DNA of 64,000 nt, taken from positions 46,368,743 through 46,432,742 of the forward strand of contig QVOM02000112.1 of assembly GCA_003586115.2 (NCBI GenBank), given 5' to 3'. Each line of letters starts with the position of its first letter. The first letter of the stretch is position 1. The notes beneath the pieces were generated by a model. The model saw only the letters and a program-made list of their open reading frames with translations. It was not told where the DNA came from and did not search any database. A program made the position numbers and the translations under genes. The stretch is from Salvator merianae. Its lineage: Eukaryota > Chordata > Lepidosauria > Squamata > Teiidae. Below are positions 35,024-46,090 of this stretch, in pieces.

Positions 35024-35687
35024 CCTATGCCTGTCATAGAGGCGTGGTGGAGTGGAGGGAGAGTGAAATACGAAATGTATGATGGAGATCAGAGTATAGT
35101 CTTTTTCTTTAAGGCTCCAGATTCTTTGAATATTAAGAATTCTCCTACTCATATGTAGAACATAGTCTATGTGAAGAATGTGACCCACTGGAAAGCCGAC
35201 TTCCTCCCCCTCCCTCTCAGCTATGAAAAGATTTCACTGAACTACTTGCCTGCTGTCCTATTGACATTACATGCAACTGTTGTAATCAGTGAGACGTTTT
35301 TAAAAAACAAGCAAACAACCCATCTGAATCACACAAGCATCTTTTGGCATGGGCATTTCAAAGAGTGACATTTCAAGGGTAAATAATGGCCACATTTTGC
35401 TGAAACAACTTGGATCGTTTTTAGAAGTATGTGGAATTGCTGCGTTCAATAACTGTAGACAGAGAAACATTTGCTGCCACTTTGGAATTGTGTGTTGTGT
35501 AGGGAAAAGGAGACAGGTTGTCTGTTTCATTTATTTGGTCTGTGGCTCTTAGTAATTAAGTGGTGATTGTGGAATTGTGAACCAGATAAAAGCTGTTTGG
35601 AGGCTATTGGTGAATGTATCATGAAGCTCTCTCTCCCCATTCTGCCACCTCTTTCTAGGTTCTTGATAAAGAAAGCTTTTTCTTTAT
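35024..35687. other. Unassigned sequence
   Basis: No repeat or gene recognised between the Family B and Family C elements. Confidence 0.45.
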
Positions 35688-36712
35688 GGCCGCGGTCGGA
35701 CCTCGTCAATGTAATCCGTATAGAAGAGTACATGCAGTGAATTCGTCTTCTGGTCATTCCCACAGTTACAATTTAACACGGAGTCAATTCGTACTTGCTC
35801 GTTCCCACACTGATATTTCCCGTGCTTGGCAGTACCCTTTCTGCCTCCACCCCTCATCAAATTCTCCTCCCTATGCAGTCAGCGATTGGCTGCAGTCCCA
35901 ACGTTCAAACCTTGACGTCACAGGGGCGGGAAAGTCAAGCTCCGCTCTCTGCATGTCCCCACTGCTGCCTCAGAACATGGATTAACTTGGCAGCATTACT
36001 AGTCATTTGCCATTTGCTCCTCCCTGCAGCCTCTGTCTACCGAAGCAGAACTTAAAAACTACGTTCACTTTAAAACTATGAACTTTAAAAAACTAAGCTT
36101 TTGAAATGCGCAGTTCTGCTATCCTGCTGATTCACTTTAGCGCAACTGCGCAATTTAAAAGTAGCGGGAGAGGTCCATAACAAAGGGAAAAAGTGGGGAG
36201 GGAACGTGGGGGGGCTCGACTATTTTTAACTGTGTGCTGACCACGGCAAAACTCCAAACAGGTGCAGTTTATTTTTTGCTTTAAAGAGCAGACGGAAGTG
36301 GAGAAAGCCTTTACTTTCTTCCTGGCAGGACCGCAGCTTAGCGAAGAAGGAGGATGATTTCTTTTCCCCTGGCAGCGAGGGAAGGGGGGATAATGGAGGC
36401 AGAGGAAACTAATATGCTTCCTGCCCACCAACAAAGTCTGTCATTGGACGGCACAAAATGGGGATCCCTCCCTCTGCACGCCCCCCAAAATAGTACAGTC
36501 CCTCTCAAATAATCGCTTTCCCCGTGCCCACAGCACAAAGTAAAGCGCGCTAGCGATCTGGAACGGCTTGAGAGTTCATTAAATCCGAAGACAAAGTAAT
36601 CCGGATTTCGCCAATTTAATCCATAAAAATTACGGAACGGCAAGATCATGTCGGGACAGCGGGAACTGAAGACGGCCTGTAAACTGATTAAATGCCGTGT
36701 CGGAACACAGCC
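35688..36712 (+). mobile_element. Family C TIR element, CpG-rich, copy 1
   Basis: A 1025-bp element bounded by GGCCGCGGTCGGACC on the left and TGTCGGAACACAGCC on the right, an imperfect terminal inverted repeat of consensus GGCCGYGTTCCGACA. Almost the whole length aligns with 42045-43275 in reverse. Shared blocks include the CCAAT/GC-box region, AACATGGATT..TTGGCAGCAT, AACTGCGCAATTTAAAAGTAGC, TCATTGGACGGCA and ATCTGGAACGGCTTGAGA. Short frames occur but none is a transposase. It is probably a non-autonomous DNA transposon. Target duplications are not clear, so the superfamily is open. Confidence 0.8.
35884..35930 (+). promoter_or_regulatory. Promoter-like cluster: CCAAT, CRE, GC box
   Basis: Within 47 bases lie ATTGG (inverted CCAAT, 35885-35889), the full palindromic CRE TGACGTCA (35913-35920) and the GC box GGGGCGGG (35923-35930). 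In the second copy (43022-43067) the CCAAT and GC box are unchanged and the CRE is reduced to the half-site TGACG. The motifs are seen; promoter activity is inferred. Confidence 0.55.
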
Positions 36713-37354
36713 TATGTGTGCTTATGAGATGGAATAACTAAAGAAAGCACTGGCATGGCATAGAAGTGATCATTCTGCAGCTGAAATGTGAGTTTTCACA
36801 TGCCAGTAATGCTGGTTAAGGATGTTAAGATGTTCTTTTCTTAGTAAGTCCAAAGGCTTGTCTTGTCCCTATATCTGGAAGTCAAACTATGCCTATGGAA
36901 AACTTTCAAAAAGGGCTCACAGGTTTCTATTGATACTCCACAGCAAGTGGTACTCAGAGGTATATCGGATCTGTTCCTGAACCCAGTATTATTACAGGTT
37001 TCTCTGCTATCTGAGTAGTATGAGATTTCTATCAAGGTTACTATAACATTCTTCAAGTTTTGTTTCCTTGGAAGCAAGATATTCTGGTGACGAATATCTT
37101 TGCCTACTTACAAAGGCATACTGCTATGTGCAAGAGGGAAGACTCAGTGTTCAAGCAGACCCTGTTTTTCTGTTCAATTACTATAGAATTCCCTGTCCCC
37201 ACAGGATTCTTTAATCCCCTGGGACTTTATTTTTAGAATTTCTAATACGTCTTGGGTTTATTATATATTTATAAACGTTAAAGAAAACATTTTAAAACAG
37301 GTAGAAACCAAAAATACCACACTTAAATTAAACATTCACTGGGAGAAAAATACC
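36713..37354. other. Unassigned sequence
   Basis: AT-rich, unique-looking, nothing recognised. Confidence 0.45.
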
Positions 37355-37440
37355 TGTTTGTTTATTATTTATACTTGTATGTCACTCTTCCCCCTGAAGA
37401 CCCACAGCAAAGAAAAACAAAAAATTATTATGGATATTAC
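37355..37440 (-). mobile_element. L2-type 3' tail, antisense
   Basis: TTGTTTATTATTTATACTTG followed by CCCACAGCAAAG is of the antisense L2 3' UTR type. Short and diverged. Confidence 0.4.
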
Positions 37441-37489
37441 ACTTTTTTAAAAAACAAACAAAACAGCAACATTAATGCAGCATGAAGAT

Positions 37490-37660
37490 GGACAACTACT
37501 GGGAGCTCATGGAGGATCTTCCCAGCTTGCCTTTCTTCCTCCACTCCTTCAGGCAAGATGGCTCTTCTGTTGACAGTTGAGTGTGGGAGGAGCTACTGCT
37601 GGGAGCTGGTGGAAGATCTTCCAAGCTTGCCTTTCCCCCCCTTCCACTCTCAGGCAAATA
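37490..37660. repeat. Tandem duplication, period 100 bp
   Basis: CTACTGGGAGCTCATGGAGG at 37496 corresponds to CTGCTGGGAGCTGGTGGAAG at 37596, and CCCAGCTTGCCTTTC to CCAAGCTTGCCTTTC, each offset by 100 bases. The homology extends about 65 bases in each unit. Two units only. Confidence 0.75.
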
Positions 37661-37783
37661 TTTCTTGTTAGGTAAATGAATTTGCTTAGGTAAAACAACC
37701 AAGCAAAGTAACAATACTATGTAATTTAATGTGTAGAGTCTAATTGCAAAACAAGCAAACAAAAGCTAAATGTTAAAGGGCGA

Positions 37784-37921
37784 TTTCGCAGTTACCATTA
37801 GAATGGTAAATCATGGCTGCAAGTCCTCTTCCAGGACCGCTCCTTCTTAACATGCTGGATGCAACATAGGCTGGTCTAGGAGGCACCAAATGGCCACCTA
37901 GACTGGGACAGCTCCACCACT
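37784..37921 (+). mobile_element. MITE 5' end, truncated
   Basis: GGGCGATTTCGCAGTTACC is of the shared terminal type. It is followed by GCAAGTCCTCTTCCAGGACC and CTAGGAGGCACCAAATGGCC, which recall Family D interiors. The right end is absent and an L2 fragment begins at about 37922. Confidence 0.45.
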
Positions 37922-38400
37922 GTTTCCTCATGAGGAAGAGTGACCAGGGAAGCGTGTGGGAGACTGACAGGAGTTTCTGGCTTGAGGCACATCACACCGG
38001 TCTTGAAGGAACTGCACTGGTTACGAATTCGCTTCTGAGCCCAATTCAACACATTGATGTTGCAATATAAAGCCCTAAATGGCTTGGGCTCCGAATATCT
38101 TAAGGAGCGCTTTTCCCCATATAGCCCAGTTTGTGCTTTAAGATCACAAAGTAAGAGCCTTCTTTTAGTTTTGCTACTCACAGAGGCGCAAGGGGTTGTG
38201 CCATGTGAGAGGGCCTTCTTTGTGGTGATCCCCTGGCTTTGGAGCAGCCTACCAGTGGAAGTACACTAAGCACAAAGTTTACATTGTTTTTGGTGCCTGG
38301 TTAAAACATATCTCTTTACCCAAGCTTTTGATTCAGGGTTTCTTCTGAATGCAGTCCTGCAAGGTTAGGAGGGAAGGAGGGAAGGAGAGTTGGGTGGGTT
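37922..38400 (+). mobile_element. L2-type LINE, ORF2 C-terminus and 3' UTR
   Basis: The plus strand reads LQYKALNGLGSEYLKERFSP in the frame at 38054, then RSQSKSLLLVLLLTEAQGVV, ERAFFVVIPWLWSSLPVEVH and a stop at 38267. This is the L2 C-terminal region in a nearly open frame of 71 codons. The 3' UTR follows and a GGAA microsatellite lies in it. The 5' side is truncated just upstream of the LHW-type block. Confidence 0.82.
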
Positions 38401-38454
38401 ATATTTTAGAGAGATTTTAGTGTTCTGTGTTTTACGATTGTTAGAAAGAAAGAT

Positions 38455-38515
38455 AGGAAGGAAGGAAGGAAGGAAGGAAGGAAGGAAGGAAGGAAGGGAG
38501 GGAGGCAGGCAGGCA
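38455..38515 (+). repeat. (GGAA)n microsatellite
   Basis: About ten GGAA/GAAG units (38457-38497), running into GGGA and GGCA variants to 38515. Confidence 0.95.
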
Positions 38516-40585
38516 GCTGGGGAGGGACCTTTTCTTTTGCTTTCTGTGCTATTGGTAATGTTAATAGCCATGTATGCTCTCTGGGAACGAGAGAGGTTTT
38601 TCTTAACAGTTTTTCTTTTAGCCACCTTTGGTTAAAATTGAGGAATTCTGCTATTCAGCTTCGAGAAAATGGGCCTGGTGGTGAAGCTGGGAAATAAGAA
38701 TGGACTGTCAGTCTCCTTTCTTAAAAGGAATTATTTGCTTTTGATATTAACAACTGCCTCTTGTCCATTCTAGCCCTCTTCTTGCCTGTTTTGCCCCTGG
38801 CTGAATAAGAATAAGAGCAGAACACATAAAACAGCTACTAAAAGCACCTGTTCTTGTCACAGCTGCAGTAGTGCAAGCACAGACTGCGGTTCTAGCTTGA
38901 GGGAGCTGACATTTTATGTGGTTAGAGCAGCAAGCTGAGAATAAGATCTGATTGATATTCAAGGCATTTTAGTTGCTTTGCCTCGTGCAAATGAGTGTGC
39001 TCTGCATTTATGTGAGAAATAACAAAAATAAATGGCTCCTGGCCTGCTAAGAGCAAGTCCATTAAAGGTTAAAGCTGAATCTGTTTCCTGTCCCTTACCC
39101 TTATGTTGTCATTTAGGCAGAGAAATAGGCTTCATTATGTTTGACAGCGATCAGTTTGATGGAATTCTATAAAGTGTCTATGAATTCTATGAACCTATTC
39201 TGGTTTAGTGCGTTTTAAGTAAACGCATATAACCAGGTTCCTCATGGATGCCAGAAATTTCTGTCAAGAAGAGTGTTATGCATGTAGTGATCTTCAGAGC
39301 AGCAGCATGCTGTCTGCATGTCTGCCATAGTCTGTAGCTGAGAAAACACTGTGGTTGGAAAACTTTTGTTCCCCGGCTGCGTTGTGAACCCAGGAAATGG
39401 CCACTGCTGGTGACGGCAGCAGACTGGATAGGCTCACTCAAGTGGTAATGGCATGGCAATGAAACAGCATCTGGAAGAGTTGGGTAAGTGCTCAAAGAGA
39501 GCGCATCTGGAGGAATGGCGTCTGGTTACATCCAGCTGCACAGTAACTCTGCCACAAGGGAGCTGAGCCAAGAAGATCCTGTGCCCTTTTGACTGAGTTA
39601 CAGCACCGTCAGGATGCCATGCGGATCCTGCCGTAGTGTTGCTATCTCACTCTGAGAACAATCAAGGGAATTCATAATTCTTTTGGTGAACATTCACTAC
39701 GTTTCTTCTCTACAGTGCGGTAATAGGCTTATTTCACATCTATTATGTAGCTGTCTCTTGAATGTTTGACAGCATTATGCATGAGGATTAAGGAGGCCTT
39801 CTGTACTCTAATAAATCTGCTGTGCTTCTTGTGAAAACAGTGGCAACCTGTCTTAAGGATGGTTCACCCACGCATAGGTTTCACTCAACCGTTATGCAGT
39901 GACTCTTTGCTGAATGTGGCAATTACCTCCACTGAAAAGAAAGAAGATTGAAACAGTGATAAGTGATAGAAATTATTATCATTAAAATTTATTTTTTGGA
40001 ATCTCAGTGTGGTTTTACAGGATAAAATCTAAAATCTAAAAGCAGAACAAGACATCCACAGAGAGAACCCCCATTGTCTCAATTCTTAATATTCTATGTA
40101 AAAACTTCTCAGAATATAGAGTATGTAATTTTCTTTTTGAGCTTTTCCTTGATTTTATTATTCTAAATTAGGACAAGTTCTTCTAAGCTCAAATTCAACC
40201 TCATCCAACATGCATGCATCTCTGTGCCACTCCCTCAAAAGTTTTTTTAATATATTTTATTATTTTCGATTAGTGTATATACAAATATTAAACATTTAGT
40301 ATGTAATCGCTTTTGCATGCATGTAATTCATTTATATATTAAACATTATGAGTGAATTTATTTTTAGTTTATATGGTTGTGCAGGATTTTCTGTCACTGC
40401 CTCCGTTTCTTAAAAAATTGTGCGTTCAAATCTTTGTGAGATGGCCTCTCATACGACTAGTCTAGTTTTTGTTTTTAATTTTGGGGGGGCTTTTTTTGAT
40501 ATTACTGAGTTGTTATAGCATGGTTATAGTTTAGTAGAACAACAATTGCTTCTGGTTCGGTGGGTATGTATAGCTGAAGAAGAGA
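38516..40585. other. Unassigned sequence
   Basis: About 2 kb. The first 130 bases may still belong to the L2 3' UTR. The remainder shows no gene or repeat that I can name; 39960-40450 is very AT-rich. Confidence 0.45.
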
Positions 40586-40589
40586 AGGG

Positions 40590-40800
40590 GATTCTTGCTT
40601 CAGCACTTCTCCTTATTGTTAGGTGCTGTGTAGTCAAGGCCAGCTCTTAGTGAGCAAAGGGTCACATCCATACAATTTTCTTGGGAAAGCTTACAGGTGG
40701 TTTTCCAGTAGCTTTTGCAGGGAGATATAGAGGATTGGATCTGCAACCTCTGCTTTCTAAGCCGTCGTTTTTCCACTGAGCTTTGCCCACTTCCACTTCA
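40590..40800 (-). mobile_element. tRNA-derived SINE, antisense, old
   Basis: Reversed, the end of this block gives GCTCAGTGG (A box, about 40774-40782) and GGTTGCAGATCCAATCC (B-box region, about 40735-40751). The body is diverged. The tRNA-like end has the same layout as at 56482-56662. It is an old copy without a clear tail. Confidence 0.55.
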
Positions 40801-41790
40801 GCACTAATATAAGTAGCATATGCACCTTGTACAGTACTTCATTCATTTCTGTTTTTCTATTCTTTTTTATTTTGGCGTATTGTTCCTTGTGCTTACAGCA
40901 AGTAGTTTGAAATGTTGGAACTGAGTTGCAGTGGTGCAGAACAGATCCAAGTTCCATCCTTTGTTCTCAAACGTCCTTTATCAAGCCAGAGGTCCTGCTT
41001 GATTAGCCTGGGTTTCCTTTATCTCCATTCCTTTTAGAATAAGGAATTCAGGGTTCAGTGTTACCTCATCTACCTACTTAAGCTGTGAAAGCCATTTGCA
41101 GTGAATAACACAGGCAAGAGATTTGCCAAACTCTGTATGACGACGTAATATAATCAGAGTTTTCAGAAGGATGCCTGAGATGTTCTACTTGTTTCTAGAA
41201 AAGTATGTCTGAGGAAGGTAGTAGGTGACTGTGAAGCAGCTGGATGAAACTGGAGTTTGAAATGAGAAACTGTCAGTTCACTGAGCTTTTTGTCTTGTGC
41301 AGCCAGAGTTCTTGCAGTATCCAGCTGTGATTGGCAATTGAGTGAGCTAGCTGGAGCTTTCACTAAATAATACTGACGCTGTGTGCTGGCCATCAAGTCC
41401 TATAATATAAATAGAGTGCAACATCTTATTTAAGCATGAGTCTGAGCTTGAAAAATATGTATAATTTGTGCTGCTGGTATCTCCTTTCACTTCATCACCT
41501 TGCCTGCAAGAGAACCGTTAATACCTAAGGAAGTATAACTCGAATAGGTGCCATTTTGTGATTATTACATTCTGCATTTTGCAGTTGTGTGGGTAAGAGT
41601 GCATTTCCCACTTAAATAGGGGTACTTGAATTCACCACGACTTTTGGAATACCAGTTTGTGTGATAGTAATACTTCTCCCTGATGGCAAGAATACAGCAC
41701 TCCAACACTGAGCTACAGATATTCATTATTACAGCACTCTCAAAAGCCATGTCCAGAAATTAGCAGAATGAGTTGGTTTGCTTCAACCTT
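40801..41790. other. Unassigned sequence
   Basis: No repeat or gene recognised; AT-leaning. Confidence 0.45.
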
Positions 41791-41791
41791 T

Positions 41792-41845
41792 TGCTGCTGC
41801 TGCTGCTGCTGCTGCTTCTGTTGTTTTTGTTGTTGTTATTGTTGT
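41792..41845 (+). repeat. (CTG)n then (TTG)n microsatellite
   Basis: CTG repeats at 41793-41816, then an impure TTG tract to about 41845. Confidence 0.92.
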
Positions 41846-41969
41846 GTTTTGCCTCTTTTCTTTTCCTCCCCTCATCCACAGGATCTTCCTTGCCTTTGAA
41901 CAAGGATTGTTAAGAGTCACTCTAGCAATACCAACCCTTCCTCCTCTCTCAAACTTACATTTTTTTAAG

Positions 41970-41989
41970 CAAACAAACAAACAAACAAA
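41970..41989 (+). repeat. (CAAA)n microsatellite
   Basis: Five CAAA units. Confidence 0.92.
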
Positions 41990-42811
41990 GCTGATTTAAT
42001 CTATCAGGTTATTCAAATATAGCCATTCAGCACAAGGACGCTGAGGCCGCGTTCCGACACGGCATTTAATCAGTTTACAGGCCATCTTCAGTTCCCGCTG
42101 TCCCGACATGATCTTGCCGTTCCATAGTTTTTCTGGACTATATCGGCAAAATCCGGACTACTTTGTATTCGGATTTAATGAAGTCTCAAGCCGTTCCAGA
42201 TCGTTAGCATGCTTTACTTTGCGATGTGGGAACAGGGAAAGAGACTATTTGGGAGGGATCGTACTTTTTGGGGGGCGTGCACAGGGAGGGATCCCCATTT
42301 TCTGCCGTCCAATGACAGACTTTGTGGGTGGGCAGGAAGCACAGTAGTTTCCTCTGCCTCCATTATCCCCCCTTCCGTCGCTGCCAGGGGAAAAGAAACC
42401 GTCCTCCTTTTTACTTTGCTAAGCTGCGATCCTTCCTCTTTCTTTATCCCCCCATTCGACACTGCCAGGAAGAAATTAAAGGCTTCCTTCACTTCCATCT
42501 GCTCTTTAAACCAAAAAAGAAACTGCGCCTGTTTGGGGTTGCAGTCCTCTTGCCCCAACAAAGAAACCACTCAAGATGAGTTTTGCTGTTGGCAGCACAC
42601 AGCTACACAGCGGGGACACATGCCGCAGTGGATGTCTCGGGGAAGATGAGGCAGAGTCCATTTGCTGGCGATGAACAGCACTGTCAAGATAGTAGAGCCC
42701 CCCCCACGTTCCCTCCCCACTTTTTCCCTTCGTTACGGACCTCTCCCTGCGCTACTTTTAAATTGCGCAGTTGCGCAAAAGTGCACTTGCAAGGGAGCAG
42801 AAATTGCCATC

Positions 42812-42871
42812 AGCCCTTTAAAAAGCCCTTTTAAAAGCCCTTTAAAAAACCCTTTTAAAAGCCCTTTAAAA
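42812..42871. repeat. 12-bp minisatellite, five units
   Basis: Units alternate AGCCCTTTAAAA and AGCCCTTTTAAA (one unit starts AACCC). The repeat is absent from copy 1 of the element. Because 12 is a multiple of three, it leaves a periodic KSPFKSPL-like peptide in open frames. Confidence 0.9.
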
Positions 42872-43021
42872 AGCTTGCGGAACATAGTTTTAAAGTTCTG
42901 CTTCTGTAGATAGAGGCTGTAGTGGGGAGAAGGAGCAAATGGCGAATTACTAGTAATGCTGCCAAGCGAATCCATGTTCTGAGGCAGCAGCGGGGATATA
43001 CAGAGAGCGGAGCTTGACTTT

Positions 43022-43067
43022 CCCGCCCCTTTGACGTTGAGATTTGAACGTTGGGACTGCAGCCAAT
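43022..43067 (-). promoter_or_regulatory. Promoter-like cluster in Family C copy 2
   Basis: CCCGCCCC (GC box, 43022-43029), TGACGTTG (CRE half-site, 43032-43039) and CCAAT (43063-43067), the mirror of the cluster in copy 1. Function is inferred only. Confidence 0.5.
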
Positions 43068-43275
43068 CACTGACTGCACGGGGAGGGGAATTTGGCAAGG
43101 GGTGGAGGCAGAAAAAGTACTGTTTCTCCGTGCCAAGCACGGGAAATATCAGTGTGGGAACGAGCAGGTATAAATTGAGTCCGTGTTAAACTGTAACTGT
43201 GGGAACGACCAGAAGACGAATTCAGTCCTTGTACTCTTCCGATATGGATTAAATTTACGCTGTTGGAACACGGCC

Positions 43276-45032
43276 ACAGTTGACTTTTAAGAGAAACCAT
43301 ATACTCCTGTTGTTTCTTTCACTCCTTCTTTGGACCTTCTTTCTTTCACTGAACACGAATTATCTGCACCCCTTCCAAGTGTCACTATGAATACCATTCT
43401 AGCAATATGCCTTCCTCTCCTAAACTTGGGTATTCATCTTCCTTTCTTTTCTTTAGAAAGAAATCCAGTCTATTAATTTGTTTAGATGCAGCTATTCAGC
43501 AAAGGGCTTCATTGCATTGAACTGTGTTTTTTTTTTAAAGCCAGATATGTGTACTGTTTTAGATGCTTATGCTTCCAATAGTTTCTTCATGCTCGTCCAC
43601 CTCAGAAAGCACATGAGCAGTACCACGCTACTGAAGAGATAAGCTCAGAACTCTTCCCCTACTCTTTGGGAAGGGATGTCTCCTTGCATCCCCGGCACAG
43701 ATGGAAGGCAGGAACGACCCGCATTTTTGCCTGTATCATAGTCTCAGGGCAGGTGTTAAAGCATGAATGAATATCCACAAAGCTCTAATCTTGGGTACAT
43801 TAACTTCTGGTCGTTTCTTTCTCATGCATGTTTTCTTTAGCTCAATACTGTTCCAAAGGATAGCATAGTTTGTCACTGATTCTGAAGCTGACCCAGACAC
43901 ATTTTCATGAAGTTGATTAAAGAGGAGACAATCTTAGAGTGCTGAATCTCCATTTAGAAATAAAGAATTAATGTGCACCACAATATAGGGATCACACACT
44001 TCCCTGCATGGTGCTGCTAGACAGCCAGACCCAACCCATCAGCAGCCCCATGCCGGCAGCCGTGGTCCCCAAATTGACTGGTGCTTCTGCCTGTCAATCT
44101 TCAGGCAGGTTCCCCCCACGCTGCAGGTGATTTACTTGTAGCATGCGCACAGCAGCATACTTTGAGTTGTTTACCTAGAGAATCTCGCTACTAATTGCTA
44201 ATTACCTTGCATCTGCAGAGGTTCTGCTAGTTTACAGAGAGACAGCCTCCTCCACTCCAGTATTCTGTGCCTGCCCAGAGATTGTCTTCTGCACTGCACA
44301 GGAATAAGCTCCTTTATAAGATTGGGTGGGGGAAGCTGCTCTACTGCTAGAATTTGTACATTTAAATGTAGGAGAGGAGAAACATAGCAACTCACTCAAT
44401 ATTACCTTCCTGGCAGATGAATCACATTTACTATAGGGTAAGAGGAGGTGATGAGATAGGGTGCAAGGCAGTTTTTGTTTTCAGGAGTTCAGTTTGTACA
44501 AATGTTCTTAGTTACTTGAATGATCCCCCTCCTTACACAATGGCTTCTTAATATCTGTTTCCTTAGAGGGAGTAAAAAGTAGTTCAACCCTCTAGCAACT
44601 ATCCCAATAAACATCTTATTCTTGTCACCCCTCTGTTTCCTAACACCAGGAATCAAGAGTCTTACATATATTTTATTACAGCAACAAGGTACAGGTATAA
44701 CCTGTCCCCATGTTCCCACTCCCAATCTTTCCCATTTATAGAAAAAAAAGTGTCTCATGGTATACTTCCACTTTAGAGAATCTGCTTTCCCAGGATAATG
44801 AATTCACATTCTTTTCTTACATCTCCTGCATTCCTTACATCTCCTGCATCAAGCTGCCAAAACAGTTTCAGCCTGTTCATTTCCTCATCCCAATCTGCCA
44901 GAGATCTTTAGCTCCCTTTCAGTTGTTGCTGACAAGGTTGGTGAGATTAGCACTTGAGTTTCCTAGATGATTCTGAGATTCAGGAGGGTGTCACACATGG
45001 GCTCTATGATGGCAATATGGGATGGAGAAGTG
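43276..45032. other. Unassigned; diverged copy of the left flank at 43340-43520
   Basis: The segment 43385-43520 resembles 41920-42040 on the other side of the Family C element (CTAGCAATA..CCTTCCTC and AGCTATTCAGCAAAGG against AGCCATTCAGCACAAGG). The rest shows no gene. Confidence 0.4.
44817..44852. repeat. 18-bp tandem duplication
   Basis: TTACATCTCCTGCATTCC at 44818 is followed directly by TTACATCTCCTGCATCAA; 15 of 18 bases are the same. Confidence 0.85.
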
Positions 45033-45457
45033 GGGCCGTTTTGCACTTTCTGCTGCAAAAAGTGGTGGAACAGACCTCACAGCATGGCGACCATCCACAC
45101 TGCAAGGACATGGAATAGACCAGTAGCAGGATACTAGCATTCACAGTGCAAATGCTGGTATCCTGAGCCATGACAGCGGTTGAGAAACTTTCAGCCACTG
45201 CCATGGTGACTGGGAATGCTGTGCAACAGTGCAGCCACACCACTCTGTGTTTGCACCCAGAAGAGGATGTGAACACAGTGCACCAGGAGCAGTCTAGCTG
45301 CTCCTGCTACAGCTGTGGAGCATGATTTTGTGCTGTACAGCAGGTTGCAGTCAGGAGCAGCTGTAGTCTGCTCGCATTGCCAGGGCCTCTGTGAAATGCA
45401 GAAGCACTTCACTAGTGACTATCCTGACGCTCACTAGTGTAAAGTGTGAAAAGGCCT
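45033..45457 (-). mobile_element. Family A MITE (hAT-like)
   Basis: The termini are GGGCCGTTTTGCACTTTC and GTAAAGTGTGAAAAGGCCT. The interior, reversed, has ACTAGTGAGCGTCAGGA and the GAGCAGCTAGACTGCTCC block of the family. No clear target duplication. Confidence 0.7.
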
Positions 45458-45884
45458 GGATATTTCTCTATTTTTCCTCCATCCTAGGGCCTCACACTCT
45501 GGTACTGAGAGCACTGTAGGGGCACCATTGGCAATGCTCACACACTGCCACATGCTTCTGACCACTGCTCAGGCAGCTGGAAGGCTGTTGGGAGTCCACT
45601 GTGAAGCCTCCTTTTTGGAGGTTTCACTTCAGAGCTGGTTCACAACTTGTAGACATCACCTTAGTTGTCACCGGAGTGATGTCAGGGTGATTTTAAATTG
45701 GTCAGAAATCCATTAGGGACAAGGTGAGAAAGGATCATCGTGGCTCCTGACATAATCTCATGCAGATCCTGGCCAGTACCTCTCAACCTCCAAGAAACAG
45801 ATGTACTGATTCCCTTATTCATATATGGCTTTTATATTTTGCCCTTCTTCTGAAGTGGCCAAGGTGGTGGTGTATGTCTATGGT
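45458..45884. other. Unassigned sequence
   Basis: Spacer between two MITEs; nothing recognised. Confidence 0.4.
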
Positions 45885-46090
45885 TGCATTCACATGTAGC
45901 CAAAAAAATTGTAGTTCAAAAGCACCACAGAGAAGGTAGTGTTTAGGTCTCATGTTCTCATCCCATCTCAAATCCACCTTTTCTAGCCTAGAATATTCAA
46001 GAGGGGAAGATAAGACTTAGCATGGGAACAATCCCACTTACAAACCAGCTGCAAGGTGCCTGAGAGGTGCACTCATGGTCTTCCTCAGTC
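45885..46090 (-). mobile_element. Family F MITE, copy 2
   Basis: On the plus strand it starts GGTTGCATTCACATGTAGCC, which is the inverse of the family end. It contains TGTTCTCATCCCATCTCAAA, TTCTAGCCTAGAATATTC and AACAATCCCACTTACAAACC, all reverse of the core at 59311-59490. Confidence 0.65.

Larger units (their letters stand above)
42045..43275 (-). mobile_element. Family C TIR element, CpG-rich, copy 2
   Basis: A 1231-bp element with ends GGCCGCGTTCCGACACGG (left) and GTTGGAACACGGCC (right), inverted relative to copy 1, 5.3 kb away. It is about 200 bases longer, partly through a 12-bp minisatellite (42812-42871) and an insertion around 42540-42680. Both copies keep mirrored subterminal words such as GTGGGAACGA. 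The frames of 146 and 135 codons inside are not conserved between copies, which argues against a protein. Confidence 0.8.

Noticed and set aside
35688..36712. Family C element as a solo LTR of a retrovirus
   Set aside because: The ends form an inverted repeat of the DNA-transposon kind, not the TG...CA ends of an LTR, and no 4-6 bp duplication, primer site or polypurine tract was seen.
38455..38515. GGAA repeat as an ETS-factor enhancer
   Set aside because: Possible in principle, but the sequence alone shows only a microsatellite in an L2 3' UTR.
42209..43140. Frames of 146 and 135 codons in Family C copy 2
   Set aside because: Not kept in copy 1, on opposite strands, and partly made by the 12-bp minisatellite.
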